Program-made: the position numbers and the translations under genes
The notes under the pieces: generated by a model
Told to the model about the DNA's origin: nothing
The model's database searches: none
What the model saw: only the letters and a program-made list of their open reading frames with translations
Shown here: one piece after another, positions 16,214 through 25,038 of the stretch
Layout: each line of letters opens with the position of its first letter
How positions within the stretch are numbered: position 1 is the stretch's first letter
DNA from: Palleronia aestuarii
Lineage (GTDB): Bacteria > Pseudomonadota > Alphaproteobacteria > Rhodobacterales > Rhodobacteraceae
Length of the DNA stretch: 64,000 nucleotides
NCBI RefSeq assembly: GCF_003253995.1
Contig: NZ_QKZL01000012.1
Location: forward strand, 1 to 64,000
Reading direction: 5' to 3'

Positions 16214-17425
16214 ATGACCAAGGACATCGCCGCGATCCTCGCCTCTCCCGGTTTCGCCTCCGCCGCCGACGCTCTGCGCGGTCAGCACGACCGCTTCGTG
16301 GAGGAGATCATCGCGATCACCGAAATCCCGGCGCCGCCCTTCAAGGAGAACCGGCGTGCGGTGGCCCTCGAGCGGATGTTCAGGGAACATGAGCTGGAAG
16401 AGGTGAGGCGGGACGAGATCGGCAACGTCATTGGGCTGCGCCGGGGGCGGGCCAACGGCACGACCGTCGCCGTCGCGGCGCATCTCGACACGGTTTTCCC
16501 GGAAGGTACGGATTGCACCGTGCGACGCGAGGGCACGAAGCTCTTCGCGCCGGGCGTGGGCGACGACGGCCGCGGCCTCGCGGCGCTCCTCGCCTATATC
16601 CGCGCGCTCGACGCCGGCATGATCGAGACCGAGGCGGACCTGCTCTTCGTCTGCGACGTCGGCGAGGAGGGCAAGGGCGACCTGCGCGGCGTGCGGCACC
16701 TCCTTACCGAAGGTCCCTACCGCGACCGGATCGATGCTTTCTTCACGATCGATGGTCTGGAACTCGAGACGATTACGACGGTCGCCGTGGGCTCCTACCG
16801 CTACCGCGTGACCTTCCGCGGTCCCGGGGGACATTCGTTCAACGCTTTCGGAACGGTCAATCCCGCCTACGCCCTCGGTGCGTTCCTCGCGGGAATGGCG
16901 CAGGTCGAGGTAAAGGACGATCCCCGGACGACCTTCTGCGCATCGGTCTTCGGGGGCGGTTCGTCGATCAACGCCATTCCGGAGGAGGTCTGGGTCGAGA
17001 TCGACCTGCGCTCGGAGGATCAGCAGGCGCTCGATCGTCTGGACGCGGAAATACGAAGGCTGATCGACGGCGCCGTCGAGGGCGAGAACGCATGCGCGGA
17101 CAGATCGTCGGGAGAGATCGCCGCGGAGATCCGCCGGATCGGGAACCGCCCCGCAGGACGGACCGATCACGACCTGCCCATCGTGCAGGCCGCGTTCGCC
17201 GCGCTGCAGGCCTTCGACTTCGCTGCGCGGACGGGTGCGAGTTCGACCGACGCGAACATCCCGATGAGCCTCGGGATCCCGGCGATAAGGGTCGGATCCG
17301 GCGGCACCGGCGGGCGGGCGCATTCCCTTGAGGAATGGATCGACGTTGAGCCAGAGCTTTCCATCCGCGGCCTCACCGCGGGGCTCGCCACGATCCTCGG
17401 CACGGCGGGAATGCGGCACGATTGA
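16214..17425 (+). CDS. M20-family metallopeptidase (peptidase T-like)
   Basis: A 403-residue zinc peptidase of the M20 family, cleaving a peptide or N-acyl amino acid in the cytoplasm. Metal and catalytic motifs are in order: AAHLDTVFP (about 98, His and Asp), PGVGDDGRGLAALL (about 115, bridging Asp), DVGEEGKGDLRG (about 150, catalytic Glu-Glu), a dimerisation lid with GPGGHSFNAFG, and the terminal AHSLEEWIDVE with the last His ligand. ATG at 16214 matches the family start; the longer frame runs back into the IS3 remnant. It stands alone between an IS scar and the LysR gene, but may serve either neighbouring importer cluster. Confidence 0.85.
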   Translation: MTKDIAAILASPGFASAADALRGQHDRFVEEIIAITEIPAPPFKENRRAVALERMFREHELEEVRRDEIGNVIGLRRGRANGTTVAVAAHLDTVFPEGTDCTVRREGTKLFAPGVGDDGRGLAALLAYIRALDAGMIETEADLLFVCDVGEEGKGDLRGVRHLLTEGPYRDRIDAFFTIDGLELETITTVAVGSYRYRVTFRGPGGHSFNAFGTVNPAYALGAFLAGMAQVEVKDDPRTTFCASVFGGGSSINAIPEEVWVEIDLRSEDQQALDRLDAEIRRLIDGAVEGENACADRSSGEIAAEIRRIGNRPAGRTDHDLPIVQAAFAALQAFDFAARTGASSTDANIPMSLGIPAIRVGSGGTGGRAHSLEEWIDVEPELSIRGLTAGLATILGTAGMRHD

Positions 17426-17618
17426 AGAGGTAAGACATCGAACGCATGTCCGCCCATCGATCCGGACGGTTTCGTCGCCGCGGGAATGGAAGGGATCGCA
17501 ATAAGGCCATCGGCCATGTCGATTTCCTGCAGGCCGATTGGCACGGCGACGCGGTCGGCGCGATACGATCTCCGCACGTCCATGCCGAAACTCGGCAACC
17601 AAGAGCCGGGCGACCGTT

Positions 17619-18575
17619 TTACGAAACCGGACCGGACCCCGATTCGGCCGACCGGTTCGAGGGTACATGAACCATACGCCACGGCTCCTTGGCGAGCGAT
17701 GCCGCCAGCGCCTCGATGAAAGATTGCACCCTCGCTGCACGAAGCCGATGCGGGTTGAGAAGGGCGACGACATCGGCATCGTCGAGCCGCCAATCCGGCA
17801 TCACCTCGACCAGACGCCCCTTTGCGAGATCCCGTGCGATGCTCCATTCGGAGCGCTCGACGATCCCCAGCCCGGCAAGCGCCCAGGCGCGGACGACCTC
17901 TCCGTCATTGCTCGAGAAGGAGGGCCGGATGCGGACGGTTTCCTCCCCGTCGGACCCTGCGAAGGACCAGCGCGTCGCATCGACCTGATCCTCGCGGATC
18001 ACCCCGCAGGCATGTCCCGACAGATCGGAGGGGTGCAGGGGCGGAGAATGGCGCGAGACGTAGTCCGGCGCGGCGCAGAGGATCCTGCGGTTGGCGGCCA
18101 GCTTTCGCTGTATGACGGCGGTATCGGGCAATCTGCCGACATGGATCAGGACATCCCAGCTTTCCGTCGGCAAGGCGCTCCGCGGATCCTCGGTGAGCCG
18201 CAGATCGATTTCCAGTCCCTCGTGCCGGTTCGACAGGGACGCCATGATCGGGGCCACGTAGAGGCGGCCGAACCCGAAGGAGGCGACGACGCGCAAGAGG
18301 CCGCTGACGGAACTCCGCCGCGTCGCGAGGTCCTCGATCAGATTGTCGAGATCGCCGAGAATGCGGACCGCACGACGGGCCAGCAGTTCCCCCTCCTCGG
18401 TCAGGCAGAGCGGACCCACGCCGCGTTCCACCAGCCTGAGGCCCAATCTCGCCTCGATCTGCGCCAACCTCTGGGAAACGGCCGGCGGCGTGACGTCGAG
18501 CGCCCGCGCCGCCGCCGCCAGCGACGGCTGGCCTGCGAGAATACCGAAGAAGCGAAGGTCCCGCGCGCCGAGCAT
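17619..18575 (-). CDS. LysR-family transcriptional regulator
   Basis: A 318-residue LysR protein, starting MLGARDLRFFGILA, with helix-turn-helix SLAAAARALDVTPPAVSQRL and the linker LGLRLVER. The effector domain is of the short AceR/GcvA-like group (DVLIHVGRLPDTAVIQRKL, ALAGLGIVERSEWSIARDLA). I prefer the ATG at 18575, with AAGGA eight bases upstream. The open frame extends to a TTG at 18596, but that segment lies inside a palindrome that looks like an operator. It is divergent from the DSD1-OCD-ArgE-TRAP cluster and likely its regulator. Confidence 0.9.
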   Translation of the reverse strand: MLGARDLRFFGILAGQPSLAAAARALDVTPPAVSQRLAQIEARLGLRLVERGVGPLCLTEEGELLARRAVRILGDLDNLIEDLATRRSSVSGLLRVVASFGFGRLYVAPIMASLSNRHEGLEIDLRLTEDPRSALPTESWDVLIHVGRLPDTAVIQRKLAANRRILCAAPDYVSRHSPPLHPSDLSGHACGVIREDQVDATRWSFAGSDGEETVRIRPSFSSNDGEVVRAWALAGLGIVERSEWSIARDLAKGRLVEVMPDWRLDDADVVALLNPHRLRAARVQSFIEALAASLAKEPWRMVHVPSNRSAESGSGPVS

Positions 18576-18592
18576 TAAGCTGTTCCTTAATG
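18573..18592. promoter_or_regulatory. 20-bp inverted repeat at the LysR start, candidate operator
   Basis: Perfect 7-bp arms CATTAAG (18573-18579) and CTTAATG (18586-18592) surround six bases. The repeat contains the LysR ribosome-binding site and start codon, an expected position for autoregulation. It is AT-rich compared with its surroundings and about 85 bp from the divergent DSD1 gene, so it could control both directions. Confidence 0.5.
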
Positions 18593-18675
18593 GCAAAGTC
18601 AGAACTCGTTAATATCCAAACCGGGCCTGCTTCGGTACTCCTTCCCGCATCCAAGAAGTATCCGGAGATTGGCCA

Positions 18676-19839
18676 GTGATCACCGCGCCGGAAAACAAGG
18701 GGGCACCGAGCGTGCCGGACGATCTGGTAACGCCATGCCTTCTCGTCGACGAGGCCGTCATGTCGCGCAACATCGAACGGATGCGACAGCAGGCAGACAA
18801 GCTCGGCGTGATGCTGCGACCGCATCTGAAGACGACGAAATCGGTGGACATCGCCCGCCGCGTCCTCGCCGAGGGCATCGGGCCTGCAACCGTCTCGACG
18901 CTGGCCGAGGCGGAGGTTTTCGCGGCCGCGGGCGTGCGCGACATCCTTTACGCGGTCGGGATCGCGCCTGCGAAATTGCAGCGCGTGATCGAACTGCGCC
19001 GGGGTGGATGCGATCTGACCGTCATCCTCGATTCCCCCGAACAGGCCGAGGCGGTGGCGCGGGCCTCGCGTGACGGCGGCCAGGTCATTCCGGCGCTGAT
19101 CGAGATCGATTGCGACGGACATCGCGGCGGCATCGGACCGAGCGACCCGGCCCTCGCGGAAATCGGACGTCAGCTTCATCACGACGGGGCGGAGTTGCGC
19201 GGCGTCATGGCGCATGCAGGCGAAAGCTACCGGGCAGAGACCCGCGATGCGCAGGCGGCGTTCTCGGAAGCGGAGCGGCAGGCGGTCGTCTCCGCGGCGG
19301 AGGTCCTGCGACAGGCCGGCCTCCCCTGCCCCGTGCTCAGCGTCGGCTCTACGCCCACCGCGCTCGCCGCGCGCGAGCTTGGCGGGATCACCGAATTGCG
19401 CGCGGGCGTCTATGTCTTCTTCGACCTCTTCATGACGGGCATCGGGGTCTGCGAGATGTCCGACATCGCGCTCTCGGTCCTGACCCGCGTGATCGGGCAT
19501 CAGTACGACCGCGGCCGGATCGTGATCGATGCGGGCTGGATGGCGCTGTCGCGCGACCGCGGAACCGCCAATCAATCGGTGGATCAGGGCTACGGCGTGG
19601 TCTGCGACGAAGCCGGGCGTCCGTTCCCCGACCTCATCGTGATCGAGGCCAATCAGGAGCATGGCGTGGTCGGGTCGCGGTCCGGAGACGGCGCATTGCC
19701 CGACCTGCCGATCGGCACGCGCCTGCGGATCCTTCCAAATCACGCCTGCGCCACCGCCGCGCAGCACGCGCGCTACGAGGTGCTGGCCTCACGCTCCGGC
19801 ACGGGACGGCAAACATGGGAGAGGTTCGCGGGATGGTAA
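18676..19839 (+). CDS. DSD1-family PLP enzyme (D-serine dehydratase / D-threonine aldolase-like)
   Basis: A 387-residue fold-type III PLP enzyme with an alanine-racemase-like barrel. The PLP lysine lies in RPHLKTTKS (Lys52). The barrel continues through TVSTLAEAEVFAAAGVRDIL, ALIEIDCDGHRGGI, MAHAGESY and SVGSTPTALAAREL. The C-terminal domain has NHACATAAQH (about 358-367), the His/Cys pair that binds Zn2+ in DSD1 enzymes. Known members dehydrate D-serine or D-threo-3-hydroxyaspartate, or cleave D-threonine. It begins a plus-strand cluster, with an imine-reductase-like OCD gene 10 bp downstream. That pairing suggests dehydration of a beta-hydroxy amino acid with the imine captured by the next enzyme. 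Confidence 0.85.
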   Translation: MITAPENKGAPSVPDDLVTPCLLVDEAVMSRNIERMRQQADKLGVMLRPHLKTTKSVDIARRVLAEGIGPATVSTLAEAEVFAAAGVRDILYAVGIAPAKLQRVIELRRGGCDLTVILDSPEQAEAVARASRDGGQVIPALIEIDCDGHRGGIGPSDPALAEIGRQLHHDGAELRGVMAHAGESYRAETRDAQAAFSEAERQAVVSAAEVLRQAGLPCPVLSVGSTPTALAARELGGITELRAGVYVFFDLFMTGIGVCEMSDIALSVLTRVIGHQYDRGRIVIDAGWMALSRDRGTANQSVDQGYGVVCDEAGRPFPDLIVIEANQEHGVVGSRSGDGALPDLPIGTRLRILPNHACATAAQHARYEVLASRSGTGRQTWERFAGW

Positions 19840-19849
19840 GGGCAAAACG

Positions 19850-20785
19850 ATGATCCATCTGACCGAAGAGGAATCGGCACGCTACGCCGGTCACGAGATC
19901 GCGTTCGATGCCGCGCACAAGGCGCTCGTCGCCGCGAGCGATCCGGCCTCCAAAAACTTTCCCGTCGTGCTTGGGCATTGCAGCGACCCGGCCGACCGCT
20001 TCACGGTGAAGTCGGGGACCGGCGGACCGCTCGCCGGGCTGAAGGTCGGGTCGTATTTCCCGGGCAACGACGCGATCGGCCAGCCCCGCCACAATTCGCT
20101 CATCCTGATCTTCGACCAGTCGACCGGCCGCATCGGCGCGACGATCGAAGGGGGCAAGCTCAACGGCTATCGCACGGCCGCGGCCGACGCGGTCGCCACC
20201 GACGCCCTGGCGCGCGCGGACGCCTCGGTCCTGACGCTGTTCGGAACGGGGCACCAGGCCTTCTACGAGGCCGAGGCGGTGGCGCGGACGCGCGATCTCG
20301 ACCGTCTCCTCGTCGTCGGACGGTCGACCGACAAACGCGACGCGTTCATCGCCCGCCTCCGGGATGCGGGTCTCCCGGCCGAGGCCGGCGACGCCGAGGC
20401 GGCCTGCCGCGCCGCCGACATCGTCGTGACGGCCACGACCGCCACCGGGCCGCTCTTCGACGCGGCGTGGATCAAGCCCGGCACCCATGTCTCGAGCATG
20501 GGGTCGGACCGCACCGGAAAACAGGAATTACCACCGGCACTCCTGCGAAGCGCCCGTCTCTTCTGCGACCTGCCGTCTCAGTCCCGCGTGATCGGGGAAT
20601 TCCAGCACGCGTACCCGGAGGCCGAGATCACCGCCATCGGCGCGGTGCTGTCGGGCGATGTCCGGGGCCGCGAAACCGCCGACGAGATCACGGTGTTCGA
20701 CTCATCTGGCATTGCCCTCCAGGATCTCTACATCGCCGAGGCCATCCTCGAGGCCGCGGGACGCTCGATCGGGTCCGATCGATGA
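19850..20785 (+). CDS. Ornithine cyclodeaminase / mu-crystallin family enzyme
   Basis: A 311-residue NAD(P)-binding protein of the OCD family, which contains ornithine cyclodeaminase, imine reductases, iminosuccinate reductase BhcD and EutC. Visible motifs are GLKVGSYFPGN (about 63-73), EGGKLNGYRTAAADAVATDA (about 103-122), the Rossmann FGTGHQA (about 133), VVGRSTDK, TATTATGPLF and SMGSDRTGKQELPP (about 220). The start at 19850 follows the DSD1 stop by 10 bp. By analogy with EutBC it may reduce the imine made by the DSD1 partner to an L-amino acid. Acting on ornithine released by the downstream deacetylase is the alternative. Confidence 0.85.
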   Translation: MIHLTEEESARYAGHEIAFDAAHKALVAASDPASKNFPVVLGHCSDPADRFTVKSGTGGPLAGLKVGSYFPGNDAIGQPRHNSLILIFDQSTGRIGATIEGGKLNGYRTAAADAVATDALARADASVLTLFGTGHQAFYEAEAVARTRDLDRLLVVGRSTDKRDAFIARLRDAGLPAEAGDAEAACRAADIVVTATTATGPLFDAAWIKPGTHVSSMGSDRTGKQELPPALLRSARLFCDLPSQSRVIGEFQHAYPEAEITAIGAVLSGDVRGRETADEITVFDSSGIALQDLYIAEAILEAAGRSIGSDR

Positions 20786-20897
20786 GCCCTGCCCGCTCCC
20801 GACAACGGGCCGGGGATCGCCGCCGAGAGACCCCGATACCGCGGCTAATTCCGATGGAGGTGCAGCGCGCGTTTGCCGCCGGATCGGCGGCGCTCTC

Positions 20898-22055
20898 ATG
20901 AGCTGGCGGACGGCGGAACTCCTCGACAGGCTGGTGGCCTTCCCGACGGTCAGCCGTGACAGCAACCACGCGCTGATCGACTGGCTCATAGGCCATCTCG
21001 AGGGGATCGGGGCCCGTGTCTTCCGCGTGGACGATCCCGAGGATGCGAAATCGGGTGTCTTCGCGTCGATCGGCCCTCCCGGCGAGGGCGGCGTGCTCCT
21101 CTCCTCCCATTCCGACGTCGTCCCGGCGGACGGCGAGGGCTGGTCCTCCGATCCGTTTCGCCTTCGAAGCGCCGAGGGGCGCCTCCATGCGAGGAGGGCG
21201 TGCGACATGAAGGGGTTTCTCGCCGCGAGCCTCGCCGCGATGGAACGCGCGGCGCCGCTGGAACTCTCCGAACCCCTGAAACTCGCCGTCTCGTGGGACG
21301 AGGAAGTCGGCTGCGTCGGCATCGCGAAGATGGTGCCTGAGATCGACCGGACGACCGGCCGGCCGCGATACGTGCTCGTCGGAGAGCCCACGGGCCTCGT
21401 TCCGGTCATCGCGCACAAGGGCAAGCTCGTCATGCGGGCGACCTGCACGGGGGTGAGCGGCCATTCCTCCATGGCGCCCGCCTACGTGAACGCGTTGCAC
21501 CTCGCCTCGGACCTGATCACGGCCCTGCGCGAGATGCAGGCCGTGCGGATCGCCGACGGGCCGTTCGATCCGGCCTACAGGATGCCGCATTCGACGCTTC
21601 ATGCGGGGCGGATGTCGGGCGGCACGGCCCTCAACGTCGTTCCCGAGCGGGCGGTCGTCGATCTCGAATTGCGCCACCTGCCCGCGGAGGACGCCGACGC
21701 CGTTCGCGACGAGATCGTTTCGCGGGCAGACGCGATCGCGGCTGCCTATCAGACAACCCATCCCGATGCCGCCATAGACCTCGAGGTGGTCACCTCCTAT
21801 CCGCCGCTCGACACCGGGGAAGGCGACGATATCGTGCGCTGGCTCGGGCGCTATGTCGGCGATGCACGCGCCCCGGCGAAGGTCGATTTCGGGACCGAGG
21901 CGGGCGTGTTCGCAGCTGCGGGCATGGCGGCCATCGTCTGCGGTCCCGGCGATATCGCCGATGCGCACCGACCAGACGAATCAATCAATGCGGAGCAACT
22001 CCGCCAATGCGATGCGCTGCTCGAGCGTATCGCGCATGACCTCGTAAAGAGGTGA
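20898..22055 (+). CDS. M20-family N-acyl amino acid deacetylase (ArgE-like)
   Basis: A 385-residue ArgE/DapE-type zinc deacetylase. Motifs: LSSHSDVVPADGEGWSSDPF (about 70-89, His and Asp), ACDMKGFLAAS (about 103, bridging Asp), SWDEEVGCVG (about 134, Glu-Glu), VGEPTGLVPVIAHKGK, the lid TCTGVSGHSSMAPAYVNA and the terminal ADAHRPDESI (last His). The segment before the bridging Asp is HARRACD, while ArgE usually has GRGTCD. It probably removes an acetyl or other acyl group from an imported amino acid. The ATG at 20898 begins MSWRTAELLDRLVAF. The cluster role matches EutE/DoeB-like deacetylases of ectoine catabolism, although no ectoine hydrolase is nearby. Confidence 0.82.
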   Translation: MSWRTAELLDRLVAFPTVSRDSNHALIDWLIGHLEGIGARVFRVDDPEDAKSGVFASIGPPGEGGVLLSSHSDVVPADGEGWSSDPFRLRSAEGRLHARRACDMKGFLAASLAAMERAAPLELSEPLKLAVSWDEEVGCVGIAKMVPEIDRTTGRPRYVLVGEPTGLVPVIAHKGKLVMRATCTGVSGHSSMAPAYVNALHLASDLITALREMQAVRIADGPFDPAYRMPHSTLHAGRMSGGTALNVVPERAVVDLELRHLPAEDADAVRDEIVSRADAIAAAYQTTHPDAAIDLEVVTSYPPLDTGEGDDIVRWLGRYVGDARAPAKVDFGTEAGVFAAAGMAAIVCGPGDIADAHRPDESINAEQLRQCDALLERIAHDLVKR

Positions 22056-22086
22056 AGACCAGGACGTCCAGCAAGGAGACACCGCA

Positions 22087-23133
22087 ATGTCCAAGATCAC
22101 CGGAATTCTAAGAGGCACGTCCATCGTGGCCGCCAGCCTCGCCTTCGCGACTGGAGCGATGGCGCAGGCGGTGACCCTGAGCTTCGCGACCAACACGCCG
22201 CCCAACAACATGCGCGGCGAGGCCGAGCAGATCTTCCTCGAGGAACTCGCCAACGCCTCGAACGGCGAGATCACGGTGATCCCCTATTGGGGCGCCTCGC
22301 TCCTCGAAGGGGCCGAAACCCTCGGCGGGGTGCGCGACGGCGTGGCCGACATGGGGTTCGTCAACATCAACTACTATCCGAACCAGCTCCTCCTCAACAG
22401 CGCTTACAACCTTTTTCCCAAGGGGCCGTCCGAGTACGAGAACATCGTCTGGGCCTTCGACCAGATGTACGAACAGATCCCGGAACTCGACCAGGAATTC
22501 GCCGATCTCGGCCAGCGGATCGTCTACAAGTACGGCGTCACGCCCTATGCCGGGACGTTCAAGTCGCCGGTGGAGGAACTGTCGGACATGGAGGGGATGC
22601 GGGTCCGCGCGGCGAGCCGGTGGTATCTGAACCTCCTGCAGGGGATCGGCGCCACGCCGGTGTCGATGCCGTGGGGCGACCTCTACCAGGCCCTGCAGAC
22701 GGGCTCCATCGACGGCGTCTTCACCAATATCGACGGCATCCACCGTGCGAGCCTCGATGAGGCGGCGCCGAACGTCTACTTCATGCCGGACCTGTGGCTC
22801 GCGATCCCGTTCATCATCACCATCAACGAGAACAAGTGGCAGTCCCTCTCCGACGCCCAGAAGGAGGCCTTCGCCACCGCGGCGGAGGCCGCGACGGAAC
22901 GTTTCGGCGACGTGTGGGACAGCACGATCGAGCGGATCCTGAGCGAGGAGGAAGCGGCCGGCATCACCGTCGTCACCGCGCCCCCCGAAGCGACCGAAAC
23001 CTTCGCTGCCCTGCCCGAGGTCGAGACGAACCAGGCGCTCTGGGCCGACGAGGCCAGGTCGGCCGGTGCCGAGGATCCCGAGGCGATCCTCCAGAAGTTC
23101 GACGACATCATCGCCGAGGCGATCGACCGCTGA
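22087..23133 (+). CDS. dctP: TRAP transporter solute-binding protein (DctP family)
   Basis: Periplasmic binding protein of 348 residues. The signal peptide MSKITGILRGTSIVAASLAF ends in AMAQA, predicted cleavage about residue 27. DctP features are EIFLEEL-like IFLEELANASNGEI, YWGASLLEGAETLGGVRDGV, the ligand-Arg region GMRVRAASRWYLNLLQGIGA (about 172-191) and PWGDLYQALQTGSIDGVFTN. It works with the DctQ and DctM proteins encoded directly downstream, using the Na+ gradient rather than ATP. Such systems usually bring in carboxylate-bearing compounds, including acylated amino acids and ectoines. Confidence 0.92.
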   Translation: MSKITGILRGTSIVAASLAFATGAMAQAVTLSFATNTPPNNMRGEAEQIFLEELANASNGEITVIPYWGASLLEGAETLGGVRDGVADMGFVNINYYPNQLLLNSAYNLFPKGPSEYENIVWAFDQMYEQIPELDQEFADLGQRIVYKYGVTPYAGTFKSPVEELSDMEGMRVRAASRWYLNLLQGIGATPVSMPWGDLYQALQTGSIDGVFTNIDGIHRASLDEAAPNVYFMPDLWLAIPFIITINENKWQSLSDAQKEAFATAAEAATERFGDVWDSTIERILSEEEAAGITVVTAPPEATETFAALPEVETNQALWADEARSAGAEDPEAILQKFDDIIAEAIDR

Positions 23134-23198
23134 TCGCGCCGGAGCCGGCGGCGGGCCACGGCCACGCCGCCGCGCAACTCTTCAATCGGGAAAACGCC

Positions 23199-23702
23199 AT
23201 GCTGGGCAAGCTCGTCGACGCAGTGACCAATATCCTGGCCGAACTCTGCGGCTGGTTCCTCCTCCTGGTGATGGGGCTGATCATCACCGACCTGATCAGT
23301 CGCGCAATCGGAACCCCGATCTATGGAGTGGCCGAGAGCGCGATGTTCGTGATGATCGCGATCGTCTACATGGGGCTGCCCTATGCCGAGGCCACGCGCG
23401 CGCATGTCCGGGTCGAACTCGTCCTCGACGCGCTGCCGCCGCGGGTCCGTGCGGTCTTCGATCTCGTCATCTACATCCTCGTCGCGGGAACCATGGCCAT
23501 CGCGCTCTACGCGGTCGTGCTGAATGCCCAGACTTCCTACTATTCGCGCCAGGCCATCGCCGGGCCGACGCCCCTGCTGATCTGGCCCGTCAAGTTCGTC
23601 ATGGTCGCCGCCCTCGCACTCTACGGCCTGCGCATCGTGATGAACCTCGTGCAGATCGCATCGGGCGTGGTCGCGCCGGACCGCCAAGAGAAGGTGAACT
23701 GA
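23199..23702 (+). CDS. dctQ: TRAP transporter small permease (DctQ family)
   Basis: A 167-residue membrane protein with four helices. Family motifs are LLVMGLIITDLISRAIGTPI near the start and the central PYAEATRAHVRVELVLDALP. The ATG at 23199 is preceded by a weak GGGAAAA. It lies between the binding protein and the large permease, 2 bp before the latter, and stabilises the DctM subunit in the inner membrane. Confidence 0.9.
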   Translation: MLGKLVDAVTNILAELCGWFLLLVMGLIITDLISRAIGTPIYGVAESAMFVMIAIVYMGLPYAEATRAHVRVELVLDALPPRVRAVFDLVIYILVAGTMAIALYAVVLNAQTSYYSRQAIAGPTPLLIWPVKFVMVAALALYGLRIVMNLVQIASGVVAPDRQEKVN

Positions 23703-23704
23703 GC

Positions 23705-25027
23705 ATGGATCCGTTCACCCTCACCGGGATCGTCGCGATCGTGGCGCTCCTCGGTCTTCTCCTTTTCGGCGTGCACCTCGCCGTGGCGTTCCTGCTCGTG
23801 GGCTTCATGGGGACGCTGACGCTCCTCAATTCCACCGCGGCGATCTCGCTCATCGGGGAGACGATGTACTCGGCCATCGCCACGCCGACCTACACCGTCC
23901 TGCCGCTCTTCGTGCTGATGGGCGCGTTCGCCGCGGCAAGCGGCTTCGCGGAGCAGGCCTACCGCTCGATCCACCAGGCGGCGGCGCGGGTGCCGGGATC
24001 GCTGGCGATCGCGACCTCGTTCGGCAGCGCCGCCTTCGCGACGATCTGCGGCTCGTCGCTGGCCACGGCGAGCGTCTTCGGACGGATCGCCTATCCCGAG
24101 ATGCGCCGCTACGGATACGACCGGGCCTTCGCGCTCGGCTCCATCGCGTGCTCGGGGACGTTCGCGAGCATGATCCCGCCCTCGGGCATGTTCATCCTCT
24201 TCGCCATCTTCACGGAGACCTCCGTGGGGCGCCTCTTCATGGCCGGGATCGTGCCGGGCGTCCTGACCGCCACGGTCTACGCCCTGTCGATGTGGCTCAG
24301 GGCCAAGCGCAATCCCCGCCTCGCCCCGATCTCCGACGAGGAGCGCGCGGTCGCGCCCCGCGACCGGGTCAAGGCGCTCGGCGGCCTGTGGCAGATCGCG
24401 ATCCTCGGAACGGTGGTGATCGGCGGCATGTATGCGGGCTTCTTCACCGCCACCGAGGCGGGCGCGATCGGCGCCATGGGCACGCTCCTCTTTGGGCTCG
24501 CGAACGGTCCCCTGCGCCGCTTCCAGGCGTTCCGCGGGGCGCTGCGGGAATCTGCGCAGATCACCGCGACGCTCTTCTTCATCATCATCGGCGCGCTGTT
24601 CTTCAGCCGCTTCCTCGGATTGACGCGGATCCCCTACAACCTCACCCTGTTTCTCGAAAGCTGGGACGTGCATCGCGCCGTCATCCTGACCCTGATCCTC
24701 GCCACCTGGTTCGTGCTCGGGATGCTTTTGGTGCAGACGGCGGTGTTCGCGCTGACGCTCCCCATCCTCTTCCCGATCGTCGTGGGGCTCGGATACGACC
24801 CGATCTGGTTCTGCGTCATCGCGATGAAGATGAACGAGATCGCGGGCGTCTCGCCCCCCGTGGGACTGAACGCCTTCAGCCTGGCGGGCTCGGCGGGCAA
24901 GGACGTGCGGGTCGATCACGTCTATCGCGGGGTGTTCCCGTTCATCCTTTGCGATCTCGCGGTCCTCGCCCTGCTGATCGCGGTCCCGTCCATCGTGACC
25001 TTCCTGCCTGACCTGATGTTCGACTGA
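23705..25027 (+). CDS. dctM: TRAP transporter large permease (DctM family)
   Basis: A 440-residue transporter with about twelve membrane segments. Typical DctM signatures are visible: FVLMGAFAAASGFAEQAY (about 75-92), GSAAFATICGSSLATASVFG, SGTFASMIPPSGMFILFAIF, FTATEAGAIGAMGTLLFG (about 253) and NEIAGVSPPVGLNAF (about 378). It catalyses Na+-coupled uptake of the ligand delivered by the binding protein. It starts 2 bp after the small permease and ends 11 bp before the amidohydrolase. Confidence 0.93.
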   Translation: MDPFTLTGIVAIVALLGLLLFGVHLAVAFLLVGFMGTLTLLNSTAAISLIGETMYSAIATPTYTVLPLFVLMGAFAAASGFAEQAYRSIHQAAARVPGSLAIATSFGSAAFATICGSSLATASVFGRIAYPEMRRYGYDRAFALGSIACSGTFASMIPPSGMFILFAIFTETSVGRLFMAGIVPGVLTATVYALSMWLRAKRNPRLAPISDEERAVAPRDRVKALGGLWQIAILGTVVIGGMYAGFFTATEAGAIGAMGTLLFGLANGPLRRFQAFRGALRESAQITATLFFIIIGALFFSRFLGLTRIPYNLTLFLESWDVHRAVILTLILATWFVLGMLLVQTAVFALTLPILFPIVVGLGYDPIWFCVIAMKMNEIAGVSPPVGLNAFSLAGSAGKDVRVDHVYRGVFPFILCDLAVLALLIAVPSIVTFLPDLMFD

Positions 25028-25038
25028 GGAGCCGCTCC

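Noticed and set aside
18676-20785. Assignment of the DSD1-OCD pair to the beta-hydroxyaspartate cycle (bhcC, bhcD)
   Set aside because: No bhcA or bhcB is present and the DSD1 protein resembles D-serine dehydratases more than BhcC as I recall it.
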